Source: Trueperaceae bacterium | Lineage (GTDB): Bacteria > Deinococcota > Deinococci > Deinococcales > Trueperaceae | Assembly (NCBI GenBank): GCA_007121175.1 | Contig: SKMG01000049.1 | Span: forward strand, 1-14,403 | Direction of reading: 5' to 3' | DNA: 14,403 nt | Shown: positions 1 through 8,955 of the stretch, one piece after another | Numbering within the stretch: the stretch's first letter is position 1 | How the letters are laid out: every line of letters starts with the position of its first letter | Position numbers and translations under genes: made by a program | Notes under the pieces: model-generated | The model's input: only the letters and a program-made list of their open reading frames with translations | Told to the model about the DNA's origin: nothing | Databases searched by the model: none

Positions 1-192
1 CGTCGCGGCCGGCGGCTGGCCCGGCTGCGTCCGCTGGGCCAGCGGAGGCGGCGTGGCGGTCGAGGCGGGCTGGGTGGGGCCGAGCGGGAAGAACGATCCG
101 CCAGTCAGCAACGTCGCGATGATGCCAGCGATGACCGCGACGAGCGCGATGCCGATGGCGAGGTCGGGCCAGTTGCGCCGCAGCCAATCCAT
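1..192 (-). CDS. Membrane-anchored Pro-rich protein, N-terminal part (3' end outside window)
   Basis: The first 64 codons are present, and the frame is open to the left edge, so the protein is truncated here. It begins MDWLRRNWPDL, with Arg-Arg before a single hydrophobic helix at about residues 11-30. A small Gly/Phe/Pro segment follows, then a Pro/Thr/Ala/Gln-rich low-complexity stretch from about residue 38. This is the architecture of a bitopic inner-membrane protein with a short cytoplasmic tail and an extracytoplasmic C-terminal domain on a flexible linker. SPOR-domain proteins often look like this, but the domain itself is not in the window, so that is only a guess. The ATG at 190-192 has no Shine-Dalgarno sequence. 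A TAGCAT box ends 6 nt upstream, which fits leaderless transcription. It lies 21 bp behind the TPR gene on the same strand, so readthrough from that gene is also possible. Confidence 0.75.
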   Translation of the reverse strand, partial: MDWLRRNWPDLAIGIALVAVIAGIIATLLTGGSFFPLGPTQPASTATPPPLAQRTQPGQPPAAT

Positions 193-198
193 GTCGCT

Positions 199-204
199 AT
201 GCTA
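199..204 (-). promoter_or_regulatory. Putative leaderless-type -10 box (TAGCAT) for the left-edge membrane protein
   Basis: On the minus strand TAGCAT is followed by AGCGAC and then the ATG at 192, a spacing of 6 nt. TANNNT this close to a start codon matches leaderless promoters in Deinococcus. The box sits in the 21-bp gap between the TPR stop codon and this start. No -35 element is evident. Confidence 0.35.
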
Positions 205-213
205 GCGCGTTCG

Positions 214-1743
214 TCATTGGCGGGGTGCGGTACATCCCGCTTGGTGGCCGAGCTGGCAGGCGGCCGACCACGCGATGCGGGCGTCCTCGTCGCGCTGCAG
301 GGCGTACAACGACCACCCGAGGTTGAAGTGGCTCTCGGCGTCTTGCGGGTTCTGCTGGACGAGGAGGCGGTAGACCTCCGCCGCGTCGCCGAAGCGCTCC
401 GACGCCAGGTAGGCCGCGGCGAGGTTGACGCGCGCCTCGATCGAGTTCGGGTCGAGCTGCACGGCACGCTCGTAGAACTGCGCGGCGCTCTGGAAGTCGC
501 CCTGCATGTACTGCGCCAATCCCGCCCACAGCTGCGCCGAGGCGCTCGAGGGCCGAGCTTGGACGACCTTCGCGAACGCCTCCTCGGCGCCGGCGTAATC
601 ACCTCTCAGGTACAGTCCGCGGCCGACGATGAAGCGGGCTTGGGTCTGCGCCTCGGTGTCGGACGGCGTGCTGCGCTCGAGGACTCTGCGGGCGGAGGCG
701 ATGGCCTCAGCGGTCATCCCCAGCTGATCCAAGGTCCCGGCCAGTGCCAGCTCGGACTCGATGCCGTTCTCTTGCATCCTGGCCGCCTCTTGCAGCGGTG
801 CCAGGGCTGCGCGGGGCTGGCCAGCAGCCAGGAGGCTGGTGCCGAGGTTGTAGCGGGCCTCCCACGACGCCGGATCGACCTCGGCGGCGCGCTCGAACGA
901 AGCGGCGGCTTCGCGCTCGCGGCCCAGGCCGCGCTGGAGCTCGCCCAAGGCGACCAGCGAGCGGGCTTCGCCCACGCGGTCGCTTGCCTCTCTCGCCTTG
1001 CGCACCGCGCGCTCGAGCGCGCGCAGCGCGAAGTCGACCTGTCCCTGCTCGACGTACACCTCGGCGATCAGCACACTGAAGCGGTAGTCGCCACTGCGGG
1101 CCTCGACGTCGGTGAGCTCCGCCAGCGCTTCGAGGCCGCGATCGGCGGCGACCAGGGCGGCGCCGCGGTTGTAGGCGAGATCGATGTCGTCGGGCCTGAT
1201 CGCCAGCGCGTCGCCGAACGATGCCGCGGCGGCGGCGTAGTCGCCGGTGCGCACCAGCTGGCCCGCTAAGCCGACGTGGGCGTTGAGCCGATCGAGCTGC
1301 GTGGCCTCCGGCTCGGCCGCCCCGAGAGCGGCGCGGAACGCCGCGGCCGACTCGCTCGGCCGTCGCAAGGTGGCGAGCGTGACCGCACGGTTGTAGTGCC
1401 CGTCGAAGCGGTCCGGGAACAGGCGCGTCACCTCGTTGAAGGCGAACAGGGCCGCCTGGTAGTCACCGCGTGCGTACTCGACCAGCCCGAGCCCGTAGTG
1501 GGCGTCACCGAGCAGGTAGTCGAGCGCGACCGCCTCGAGGTAGGCGTCCTTCGCGGTCTCGAGGTCGCCGCCCTCATACGCGGCGTTGCCGAGACGCGTC
1601 CACGCCTCGGCGTCCTCGGGTCGTTCGCGCACGGCCGCCTGTAGCTCAGTCAGCTGCGGCTGAGCCGCGACGACGGCCGCGAGCCCGGCTGCGAGGGCGA
1701 CCGCGAGCGCCAAGACGCTTCGCTTCACGATGTCCATCGTCAT
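214..1743 (-). CDS. Secreted tetratricopeptide (TPR) repeat protein
   Basis: A 509-residue protein. Residues 1-28 form a signal peptide: Lys7/Arg8, a hydrophobic Ala/Leu/Val core, then a VVAA-Q junction. The rest is almost entirely TPR helices of about 34 residues, roughly 13 repeats from residue 44 to 499. Examples begin near 44, 78, 112, 153, 259, 293, 367, 401, 435 and 469, with the typical W/Y-LG-Y and A-F-A spacing and Pro near the end of many repeats. The C-terminus carries two Cys residues (496 and 504). TPR arrays are protein-interaction scaffolds, so an exported one probably organises an envelope complex, but the partner cannot be read from sequence. The ATG at 1741-1743 is preferred because GGAGG lies 5 nt upstream. 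A second ATG two codons on (1735-1737) would be spaced 11 nt. The stop is TGA. The next minus-strand gene starts 21 bp downstream. Confidence 0.9.
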   Translation of the reverse strand: MTMDIVKRSVLALAVALAAGLAAVVAAQPQLTELQAAVRERPEDAEAWTRLGNAAYEGGDLETAKDAYLEAVALDYLLGDAHYGLGLVEYARGDYQAALFAFNEVTRLFPDRFDGHYNRAVTLATLRRPSESAAAFRAALGAAEPEATQLDRLNAHVGLAGQLVRTGDYAAAAASFGDALAIRPDDIDLAYNRGAALVAADRGLEALAELTDVEARSGDYRFSVLIAEVYVEQGQVDFALRALERAVRKAREASDRVGEARSLVALGELQRGLGREREAAASFERAAEVDPASWEARYNLGTSLLAAGQPRAALAPLQEAARMQENGIESELALAGTLDQLGMTAEAIASARRVLERSTPSDTEAQTQARFIVGRGLYLRGDYAGAEEAFAKVVQARPSSASAQLWAGLAQYMQGDFQSAAQFYERAVQLDPNSIEARVNLAAAYLASERFGDAAEVYRLLVQQNPQDAESHFNLGWSLYALQRDEDARIAWSAACQLGHQAGCTAPRQ

Positions 1744-1806
1744 ACCTGCCTCCGGATCGCAGCGCTCCCGGCCTCGTGACCGTGCGTGGCGACACCTCGT
1801 GCGAGC

Positions 1807-1812
1807 AATCTA
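1807..1812 (-). promoter_or_regulatory. Weak candidate -10 (TAGATT) for the TPR gene
   Basis: The 146-bp spacer 1744-1889 between rlmN and the TPR gene contains a comparatively AT-rich stretch. On the minus strand TAGATT is the best -10-like hexamer, about 63 nt before the TPR start. No good -35 lies 16-18 bp upstream; a TTTTCACA stretch is too far away. I see nothing else convincing in this spacer, including no clear hairpin-plus-T-tract terminator for rlmN. Confidence 0.2.
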
Positions 1813-1889
1813 CCTGACCCCCCATGTGGGACCTGTGAAAAGCCGCACCGTTGGTCCGGGAAAGTATGAGCAGGAGGGGCCGACGCCCG

Positions 1890-2918
1890 CTAGGCACCCT
1901 GCAGCGAGAGCTGGCCGCAGGCACCACCTGCGTCGCGGCCGCGCGAGAAGCGCACCGAGCAGCGCACCCCTGCGCGCTCCAGGACCCGCGCGAAGGCGTC
2001 GATCGTGGCGCGCGACGAGCTGCGGAAGCCGGAGCCGCGCCAGGGGTTGAACGGGATCAAGTTGACGTGGACCACCAGGCCGTGCAGCAGCAGCGCCAAG
2101 TCTTCGGCCTGCACCAGCGCGTCGTTGACGCCCTCGAGCATCGTGTACTCGATGGTGACCCGGCGCCCCCCGGCGGCCTGCCACTCGTGCAGCGCCGCGA
2201 TGATGTCGGCGACGCCGTGCGCGTGCGCCGTGGGGATGATGCGCCTGCGGGTCGCATCGTCAGGCGCGTGCAACGACACCGCCAGCACCAGCGGGAGCCG
2301 CTCCTGGGCGAGCCGCCTGATGCGGCTGGGGAGCCCGACGGTCGAGAGCGTGATGCGCCGTGGCGACAGCCCCAGGCCGGCCTGGTCCACCATGGTCCTG
2401 ATCGCTCCGAGCGCCGCGTCGTAGTTGAGCAGCGCCTCGCCCATGCCCATCAACACCACGTTGCGCAGCTCGGTCGGCGCGAAGCCCTCGTGATGGGCGA
2501 CGGACAGGAGCTGGCCGACGATCTCGCCGCGGCTCAGGTTACGACCGAAGCCGAGGGCGCCGGTGGCGCAGAAGGTGCAGCCGGCGGGGCAGCCCACCAT
2601 CGAGGAGACGCACACGGTCTTGCGATCGCGGTAGGGCATGTAGACGGCCTCGGTCCGCTGGCCGTCGGGCAGCGTGAACAGGTAGCGGACGCTGCTGTCT
2701 TGGCTGGTGAAGCGCTCGCTGCGCTCGAACGGGTCGATCCGCCAGCGGTCGCCGAGCTCCGCCCTCCAGGCGGCCGGCAAGTCGGTCATCACCGCACTGT
2801 CGCGGGCCCCGCGCTGGTACAGCCAGTGCGCCAGCTGCCGGGCCCGATAGCTGCCCTGCCCCGGCGGGCTCGGGAGCTCAGCGGGCGGCAGGTCGAGGAG
2901 GCAGGAGCGTTCGGGCAT
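1890..2918 (-). CDS. rlmN: RlmN: dual-specificity 23S rRNA A2503 / tRNA A37 C2-methyltransferase (radical SAM)
   Basis: A 342-residue, full-length radical-SAM methyltransferase. RlmN adds a methyl group to C2 of A2503 in 23S rRNA, near the peptide exit tunnel, and of A37 in some tRNAs. It uses two SAM molecules and a protein-bound methyl intermediate. The [4Fe-4S] ligands are Cys110, Cys114 and Cys117 (GCPAGCTFC). The two mechanistic cysteines are present: Cys103 (KTVCVSS, seven residues before the first ligand, as in E. coli Cys118) and Cys334 in the C-terminal GGACGQL motif. Glu90 in the EAVYMP stretch is the conserved glutamate. One oddity is GMGEALLN at 158-165, where the family normally has GEPL; Pro is Ala162 here, while Glu161 is kept. 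The start ATG at 2916-2918 has no Shine-Dalgarno; a TAGCGT box ends 8 nt upstream. The stop is TAG. Cfr is disfavoured by overall length and motifs. Confidence 0.96.
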   Translation of the reverse strand: MPERSCLLDLPPAELPSPPGQGSYRARQLAHWLYQRGARDSAVMTDLPAAWRAELGDRWRIDPFERSERFTSQDSSVRYLFTLPDGQRTEAVYMPYRDRKTVCVSSMVGCPAGCTFCATGALGFGRNLSRGEIVGQLLSVAHHEGFAPTELRNVVLMGMGEALLNYDAALGAIRTMVDQAGLGLSPRRITLSTVGLPSRIRRLAQERLPLVLAVSLHAPDDATRRRIIPTAHAHGVADIIAALHEWQAAGGRRVTIEYTMLEGVNDALVQAEDLALLLHGLVVHVNLIPFNPWRGSGFRSSSRATIDAFARVLERAGVRCSVRFSRGRDAGGACGQLSLQGA

Positions 2919-2926
2919 GGCGCACT

Positions 2927-2932
2927 ACGCTA
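2927..2932 (-). promoter_or_regulatory. Putative leaderless-type -10 box (TAGCGT) for rlmN
   Basis: On the minus strand TAGCGT is followed by AGTGCGCC (8 nt) and then the rlmN ATG. It lies in the 29-bp gap behind the stop codon of the upstream hypothetical gene. There is no ribosome-binding site, consistent with a leaderless mRNA. The -35 region would fall inside the upstream coding sequence. Confidence 0.35.
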
Positions 2933-2947
2933 GCGCACGCGCGCCGC

Positions 2948-3466
2948 TCAGGCGTCGTCCGCGGCGACCGGCGCCGCATCGACCACCAGCGGCAGCCGAG
3001 CTCGAGCGGGATCGAGCGCGCCGCGCAGGCGGTCGAACGCCTCGGCGTCGAGGCACGCGGCCGAGGCCCGCACCAAGCCGAGGTAGTACGAGGCTAGGAG
3101 CGCGACCGCCTCCGGTCCCGCCCGGTGGCGCTCGCCGCGCGTGAGGAGCTCGCTGGCGAACGCCGCCTCGGATTCGAGCGCTACGCAGCCGCCGGCCGCG
3201 ACCACGTGCCGCAGCAGCGCCACGGTCTCGACCGGGTCGTGCCAGAGCCCGAAGCTGAGTTCGTCGGTCAGGCGCTCGACCTCCCGCAGAGCACCCCGGC
3301 CGGCCGAGCCCACGGCCAGCCCACGCGCCAGCGCCTGCCTGCGCAGGCGGCGCGCGGCGTAGCCGGGCAGGCTCAGCGGGGGCGCGCCGGGGCGGAGCCG
3401 GCCGCCGATCAGCGCGCGCAGGCGGTAGGCGAGCAGGTAATCCTGGTACTCGAGCAGGTGCTCCAC
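2948..3466 (-). CDS. Hypothetical protein, mostly helical, unrecognised
   Basis: I do not recognise a family. From the GTG at 3464-3466 it is a 172-residue, Ala/Leu/Arg-rich, probably soluble helical protein with no signal peptide or membrane helix. It starts [17 protein letters not shown], has a basic stretch near residues 38-60 and a Gly-Gly-Cys near residue 100, and ends in an Ala/Asp-rich tail. This start is chosen because TAGGCT ends 7 nt upstream, the same leaderless layout seen at neighbouring genes. The frame is open further upstream, with an ATG at 3548-3550 and a GTG at 3557-3559. Those 28-31 extra codons are Arg/Cys-rich, use more A/T-ending codons and have no RBS. The gene ends 29 bp before rlmN on the same strand and is divergent from glgC. 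It is likely a real gene; the function is unknown and the start uncertain. Confidence 0.65.
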   Translation of the reverse strand: MEHLLEYQDYLLAYRLRALIGGRLRPGAPPLSLPGYAARRLRRQALARGLAVGSAGRGALREVERLTDELSFGLWHDPVETVALLRHVVAAGGCVALESEAAFASELLTRGERHRAGPEAVALLASYYLGLVRASAACLDAEAFDRLRGALDPARARLPLVVDAAPVAADDA

Positions 3467-3473
3467 GCCGGCG

Positions 3474-3479
3474 AGCCTA
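3474..3479 (-). promoter_or_regulatory. Putative leaderless-type -10 box (TAGGCT) for the hypothetical gene
   Basis: On the minus strand TAGGCT is followed by CGCCGGC (7 nt) and then the GTG at 3466. It is the main reason for preferring this start over the upstream ATG. The rest of the 194-bp divergent region (3467-3660) towards glgC shows no clear second promoter. A TAGCAT on the plus strand at 3545-3550 lacks a -35. Confidence 0.3.
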
Positions 3480-3642
3480 TCCGCAGTGCCGGCCCAGCGC
3501 AGACGCTGCGCGCGACACGAGCACGCCTCGCGCCCGCTGCGCGGTAGCATGTGCAGCACGTCCGGGACACGCCCGCTCGGGCTGGCGTCGCACGACGCCG
3601 GCGCGGCCGTGGCGTCGAGTCGCGCCGACCGCGAGGTCGACC

Positions 3643-3649
3643 GGGGAGG
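3643..3649 (+). promoter_or_regulatory. Ribosome-binding site of glgC (long spacing)
   Basis: GGGGAGG is strongly complementary to the 16S 3' end but ends 11 nt before the glgC ATG at 3661, slightly longer than optimal. There is no in-frame alternative start closer to it, so it supports 3661 as the start. Confidence 0.55.
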
Positions 3650-3660
3650 TCGTTACGAAC

Positions 3661-4914
3661 ATGAGCACTCGTTCACCGAAGACCGTCGGCATGGTCCTCG
3701 CGGGCGGGAAGGGTTCGCGCCTGCATCCGCTCACCTGGCAGCGCACCAAGCCCGCGGTGCCGTTCGGCAGCAAGTACCGCATCATCGACTTCGCGCTCAA
3801 CAACATGATCAACTCCGGCATCTTCGGGATCTTCGTCCTGACGCAGTTCAAGGCCCAATCGCTCACCGAGCACATCCAGCGCAACTGGCGCTTCGGCACC
3901 TTCCTGACCGACTACTTCATCACCCTGGCGCCCGCCCAGATGTACCTCTACGAGGAGCTCGGCGCCGAGTGGTACCGCGGTACCGCAGACGCCATCTACC
4001 AGAACATCCACCTGATCGAGGGCATCGGCCCGGACTTGGTGGCGATCTTCAGCGGCGATCACATCTACAAGATGGACATCACGCACATGATCCAGTACCA
4101 CCAGGAGAACGGCGCGGACGTCACCATCGCGGCCTACCCGACGCCGCTGGCGGACGGTCGCCGCTTCGGCGTGCTGCAGGTGGATCGCGACTGGCGCATC
4201 ACGGAGTTCCAGGAGAAGCCGCTGGAGCCCAACCCCATCCCGGGCCGTGATGACACCTGCCTGGCCTCGATGGGCAACTACGTGTTCAGCACCGACAAGC
4301 TGCTCGAGCTGCTGCGCAAGGACGCGCTGTTGCGCGAGTCGGAGCACGATTTCGGCAAGGACGTGCTGCCGATGGCGCTGGAGGAGGGCTACCAGCTCCA
4401 CGCCTACGACTTCGCGCGCAACCCGATCCCCGGTCAGGAGGGACCCAACACCTACTGGCGCGACGTCGGTACGCTCGACTCGTACCACGAGGCCAACATG
4501 GACCTCGTGGCGCTCGAGCCCGATTTCGACCTCTACAACGAGGAGTGGCCGCTGCGCACCTCGACCGAGTACTCGCCCCCGGCGAAGTTCGTGCACGACC
4601 TCGGCGACCGGCGCGGCCAAGCGCTCAACTCGATCGTGGCGGGCGGCGTCATCATCTCTGGCGCCACCGTGCGCGACTCGGTCGTCTTCCGGCGGGCGCA
4701 CGTGCACTCCTATGCCTACGTCGAGCGCTCGGTCCTGTGCGACTACGTCGAGATCGGCCGGCACTGCGTCATCCGCAACGCGATCATCGACAAGAACGTG
4801 TCGGTGCCGCCGGGCACCACCATCGGCGTCGATCCCGAACAGGATCGCGCGCGCGGCTTCACGGTGATGCCCAGCGGGGTCACGGCGGTGCCGAAGCGTT
4901 ACCAGTTCGAGTGA
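3661..4914 (+). CDS. glgC: Glucose-1-phosphate adenylyltransferase (ADP-glucose pyrophosphorylase)
   Basis: A 417-residue, full-length GlgC. It makes ADP-glucose and pyrophosphate from ATP and glucose-1-phosphate, the committed step of bacterial glycogen or alpha-glucan synthesis, in the cytosol and normally as a homotetramer. The N-terminal Rossmann-like nucleotidyltransferase domain opens with [14 protein letters not shown] (12-25), then RTKPAVPFG (28-36) and [11 protein letters not shown] (38-48), the region that also carries allosteric contacts. The catalytic/metal Asp133 lies in SGDHIY. FQEKP (183-187) holds the glucose-1-phosphate-binding Lys186, equivalent to E. coli Lys195. YWRDVGT is at 265-271. 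From about residue 310 a left-handed beta-helix with hexapeptide-like repeats ([15 protein letters not shown] and following) completes the enzyme. No glgA or glgB lies in the window, so it appears to be a single-gene unit. The stop is TGA. Confidence 0.97.
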   Translation: MSTRSPKTVGMVLAGGKGSRLHPLTWQRTKPAVPFGSKYRIIDFALNNMINSGIFGIFVLTQFKAQSLTEHIQRNWRFGTFLTDYFITLAPAQMYLYEELGAEWYRGTADAIYQNIHLIEGIGPDLVAIFSGDHIYKMDITHMIQYHQENGADVTIAAYPTPLADGRRFGVLQVDRDWRITEFQEKPLEPNPIPGRDDTCLASMGNYVFSTDKLLELLRKDALLRESEHDFGKDVLPMALEEGYQLHAYDFARNPIPGQEGPNTYWRDVGTLDSYHEANMDLVALEPDFDLYNEEWPLRTSTEYSPPAKFVHDLGDRRGQALNSIVAGGVIISGATVRDSVVFRRAHVHSYAYVERSVLCDYVEIGRHCVIRNAIIDKNVSVPPGTTIGVDPEQDRARGFTVMPSGVTAVPKRYQFE

Positions 4915-4915
4915 G

Positions 4916-4957
4916 GCCGGCGCCGGCTGAGCCGTCCCGTCCGGCTGCTTACAGCCG
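4916..4957 (+). terminator. Possible glgC terminator: palindrome plus tetraloop hairpin
   Basis: Directly behind the glgC stop there is a perfect 12-bp palindrome, GCCGGCGCCGGC (4916-4927). It is followed by CGGCTG-CTTA-CAGCCG (4942-4957), a perfect 6-bp stem with a 4-nt loop. An extra AGCCG at 4930-4934 could pair with the same CGGCT arm. There is no T-tract, as is common for terminators in high-GC genomes, so this is only a plausible transcript end. Confidence 0.35.
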
Positions 4958-4972
4958 CTTCACCGGCGCAGG

Positions 4973-4981
4973 TGCTACGCT
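4973..4981 (+). promoter_or_regulatory. Candidate extended -10 (TGCTACGCT) for ftsH
   Basis: TGC-TACGCT is an extended -10-like element about 100 nt before the ftsH GTG and just downstream of the glgC hairpins. There is no -35 at 16-18 bp, but extended -10 promoters need none. The remaining leader 4982-5080 shows no other recognisable element apart from the TGGAGG ribosome-binding site at 5071-5076. Confidence 0.25.
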
Positions 4982-5080
4982 GACGAAGCGATAGCGCTGC
5001 AGCCGGGTCTCATGTAGGCGACGAGCAGCGACTCGAGCGCCGCGTCGCCGACGGCCGCGCGCGGCGTACCTGGAGGCCGC

Positions 5081-7078
<1,998 letters not shown>

Positions 7079-7114
7079 CGAGGCGGCTCGACCTCGCCCC
7101 GCCCCCCCACTGGC

Positions 7115-8764
7115 GTGCCACTGCTCGACGGCAAGTACGAGATCCTCGCGGAGCATCCGCTCACCACGGGCGTGGTGCGCTTCGACGCCACTACCGCCAA
7201 CGGCGAACCGGTGCGCGTGGTCTGGTACGAGCTCGCGCCCGAGGACGAGCCCGCGTTCGAGCGCTACCGCCGCGCGCTGCGGCGCCTCGCGCGGGAAGAC
7301 GTAGCGGACGTGCTCGAAGTGGTGTCGCGTCCCGGCGCGCGCTACGTCGCGTGGCGCGACGATCGCGGCGAGCGCACCCCGCTGCCCGCCGACGCCGGCC
7401 TCGCGGCGCGCCTCGCCGAGGTCGGGCTGGCGTCCGGTCGGGCCCGCGTCCGCCTCGGCAGCGGCGGGCCTCGCATCGTCGATCTCCCCTTCGGCGCCGG
7501 GGTGGCACCCGAGCGCTCCCCGTCCGAGTCGGTCGCGCCGCGCGAGCCGCGCCGCAGAGTCCCGGTGCTGTCCGACACGGCCATGTCGTGGACGATCGCC
7601 GGCGGCTTGCTGCTGCTCGCCGTGGCGCTCTGGGCCGGCGGCTTCCTGCTGCGCAGCAACGATCGCCTGGTGAGCGTCCCCGAGCCGGGGAGCGCCAGCG
7701 TCGAGACCTTGGGGCGGCACCTGGCGCATCTCGGATTGCAGTTGGAGCCCGTGCCGTTGGCCTCCGACGAGCCGGCGGGCACGGTGCTCGCGCTCGATCC
7801 CGCACCCGGCACGGCGCTCCGACCCGGTCGCAGCGTGCGCGTCTCGTACGCCGTTCCGCCCGGGCGCCTAGCGCCCGCGACGGTGCCGGCGGTGCTCGGC
7901 CTCAGCGCCGCGGAGGCCGCAGACCGGCTGGAGGCCGCCGGCTTGGAGGTCGGCCACGTGGCGCGCGTGCACGAGGCGGCACCGGTCGGCGTCGTGCTCT
8001 CGCAGTCCGAGACCCCCGGCAGCACGATCGGCCTCGGCAGCGAGATCGACTTGGTGGTCAGCCTGGGTCCGGTTCCGGAGACCACCTTCCTACCGCAGCT
8101 CGTCGGTTTGAGCGAGGACGACGCACGGGTCCTGGCGAGCGTGGCCGGCCTGGGGCCCGATCGGGTGGTGGTGGAGCGGGTCGACGCGGTGGGGGCCGAG
8201 CCCGGCACCGTGCTCACCCAGTCGCTGGCGGCATACCGGCGCGTGCAGCTCGACGACGCCGTGCTGCGTCTGCTGGTCGCGAGCGAGGCCAGCACCCCGG
8301 CGAACGGCGAGGGCCTGCCCAACCTCGCTGGGCTCAGCGAGGCCGACGCGCGAGCGTTGGCGGCGGGCTTCGACGTCCGGGTCTCGTACCTCGAGACGTC
8401 GAGCCTCCCCGCTGGCGTGGTGCGGCAGTCGCTGCAGCCTGGAGCCGGCGCGGGCGACGGTCCGCTGGAGCTGACCGTCAACGTACGTCCCGTCGCCATC
8501 CCGGTGCCGAGCGTCGATGCGGTCGTGCGCCGCCCGCACCTTCGCGAGCTGCCGTACGTCTGGTACATCGAGCCCGGCATCCCGGAGCAGACCGCGCGCG
8601 TGACGGCGGTGACGCTGGCCGGCGAGAGGACCGTGGTCCGCACCCTCCGCGTCCAAGGCGGCGAGCGGCTGGAGGGCAGCTGGCGCACCACGCATCCGGG
8701 ACCGGTGCGTTTCGAACTGACGTTGAACCACCAGCCCTACGGCGACGAGCTGCTGGTGCCGTAG
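7115..8764 (+). CDS. Pseudokinase-remnant, single-pass membrane, four-PASTA-repeat protein
   Basis: A 549-residue protein. Residues 1-83 resemble the N-lobe of PknB-type Ser/Thr kinases: LLDGKYEIL as the opening strand, RVVWYEL at the VAxK strand, FERYRRALRRLA as helix C, and a hinge-like RYVAW. The glycine loop is absent, Trp37 stands where the ATP-binding Lys should be, and helix C has Ala where Glu is expected. RIVDLPFG (120-127) looks like a worn-down DFG strand. There is no HRD motif and no C-lobe, so it cannot be an active kinase. Basic RRR (146-148) precedes a membrane helix at about 157-179, placing the C-terminus outside. Four PASTA repeats follow (about 186-247, 255-319, 325-390, 400-459), then a 90-residue beta-rich domain with no recognised family. 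PASTA repeats bind muropeptides or lipid II in kinases and PBPs, so wall sensing or anchoring is the inferred role. The GTG at 7115 has no RBS. The stop is TAG. Confidence 0.88.
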   Translation: MPLLDGKYEILAEHPLTTGVVRFDATTANGEPVRVVWYELAPEDEPAFERYRRALRRLAREDVADVLEVVSRPGARYVAWRDDRGERTPLPADAGLAARLAEVGLASGRARVRLGSGGPRIVDLPFGAGVAPERSPSESVAPREPRRRVPVLSDTAMSWTIAGGLLLLAVALWAGGFLLRSNDRLVSVPEPGSASVETLGRHLAHLGLQLEPVPLASDEPAGTVLALDPAPGTALRPGRSVRVSYAVPPGRLAPATVPAVLGLSAAEAADRLEAAGLEVGHVARVHEAAPVGVVLSQSETPGSTIGLGSEIDLVVSLGPVPETTFLPQLVGLSEDDARVLASVAGLGPDRVVVERVDAVGAEPGTVLTQSLAAYRRVQLDDAVLRLLVASEASTPANGEGLPNLAGLSEADARALAAGFDVRVSYLETSSLPAGVVRQSLQPGAGAGDGPLELTVNVRPVAIPVPSVDAVVRRPHLRELPYVWYIEPGIPEQTARVTAVTLAGERTVVRTLRVQGGERLEGSWRTTHPGPVRFELTLNHQPYGDELLVP

Positions 8765-8803
8765 CGATTCGAGGCCGTGAGCGCCGTGCTGCTGGCGCCG
8801 TAG
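8749..8803 (+). repeat. Imperfect in-frame direct repeat over the PASTA-gene stop
   Basis: GCTGCTGGTGCCGTAG (8749-8764, the last codons and stop of the PASTA gene) recurs as GCTGCTGGCGCCGTAG (8788-8803), 15 of 16 identical and exactly 39 bp apart. Both copies therefore end in TAG in the same frame. Readthrough of the first TAG would add 13 residues, including the readthrough residue, ending in LLAP. Confidence 0.5.
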
Positions 8804-8849
8804 GCGCGTCGCTTGCGTCGCCGAGAACGCTCCTCCCAGGCCGCGGCAG

Positions 8850-8855
8850 TATAGT
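8850..8855 (+). promoter_or_regulatory. Candidate -10 (TATAGT) for the ABC exporter operon
   Basis: TATAGT stands out in the otherwise very GC-rich 191-bp gap between the PASTA gene and the exporter genes, and is one base off TATAAT. Transcription from it would give a leader of about 95 nt before the GTG at 8956. No TTGACA-like -35 is visible 16-18 bp upstream. Apart from this and the direct repeat I see nothing in the gap. Confidence 0.35.
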
Positions 8856-8955
8856 GGTCAGCGGCGATGGCGGCGGCGCTCCATCGCCTCTTGCCGATAG
8901 CATCGTCGCGCTCGGGTCTTCGGCGCCCGAGCGCGCGCCCACCTGAAGGGACCGC

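Noticed and set aside
199..1269. Long plus-strand open frame opposite the TPR gene
   Set aside because: Its product is Gly/Arg/Ala-rich low-complexity sequence with no domain; the minus-strand TPR protein has a signal peptide, clear repeats and an RBS. It is a GC-skew shadow.
1818..1842. GC-rich near-palindrome around ccccccatgtggg as a terminator or operator
   Set aside because: The arms do not pair over more than a few bases and there is no T-tract.
3545..3550. TAGCAT on the plus strand as a glgC promoter
   Set aside because: No -35 at a suitable distance, and it coincides with codons of the possible longer form of the minus-strand hypothetical gene.
7115..8764. Calling the PASTA protein an active PknB/PrkC-type kinase
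   Set aside because: ATP-binding Lys, HRD and the C-lobe are absent, and the cytoplasmic part is only about 150 residues against about 270 for a full kinase domain.
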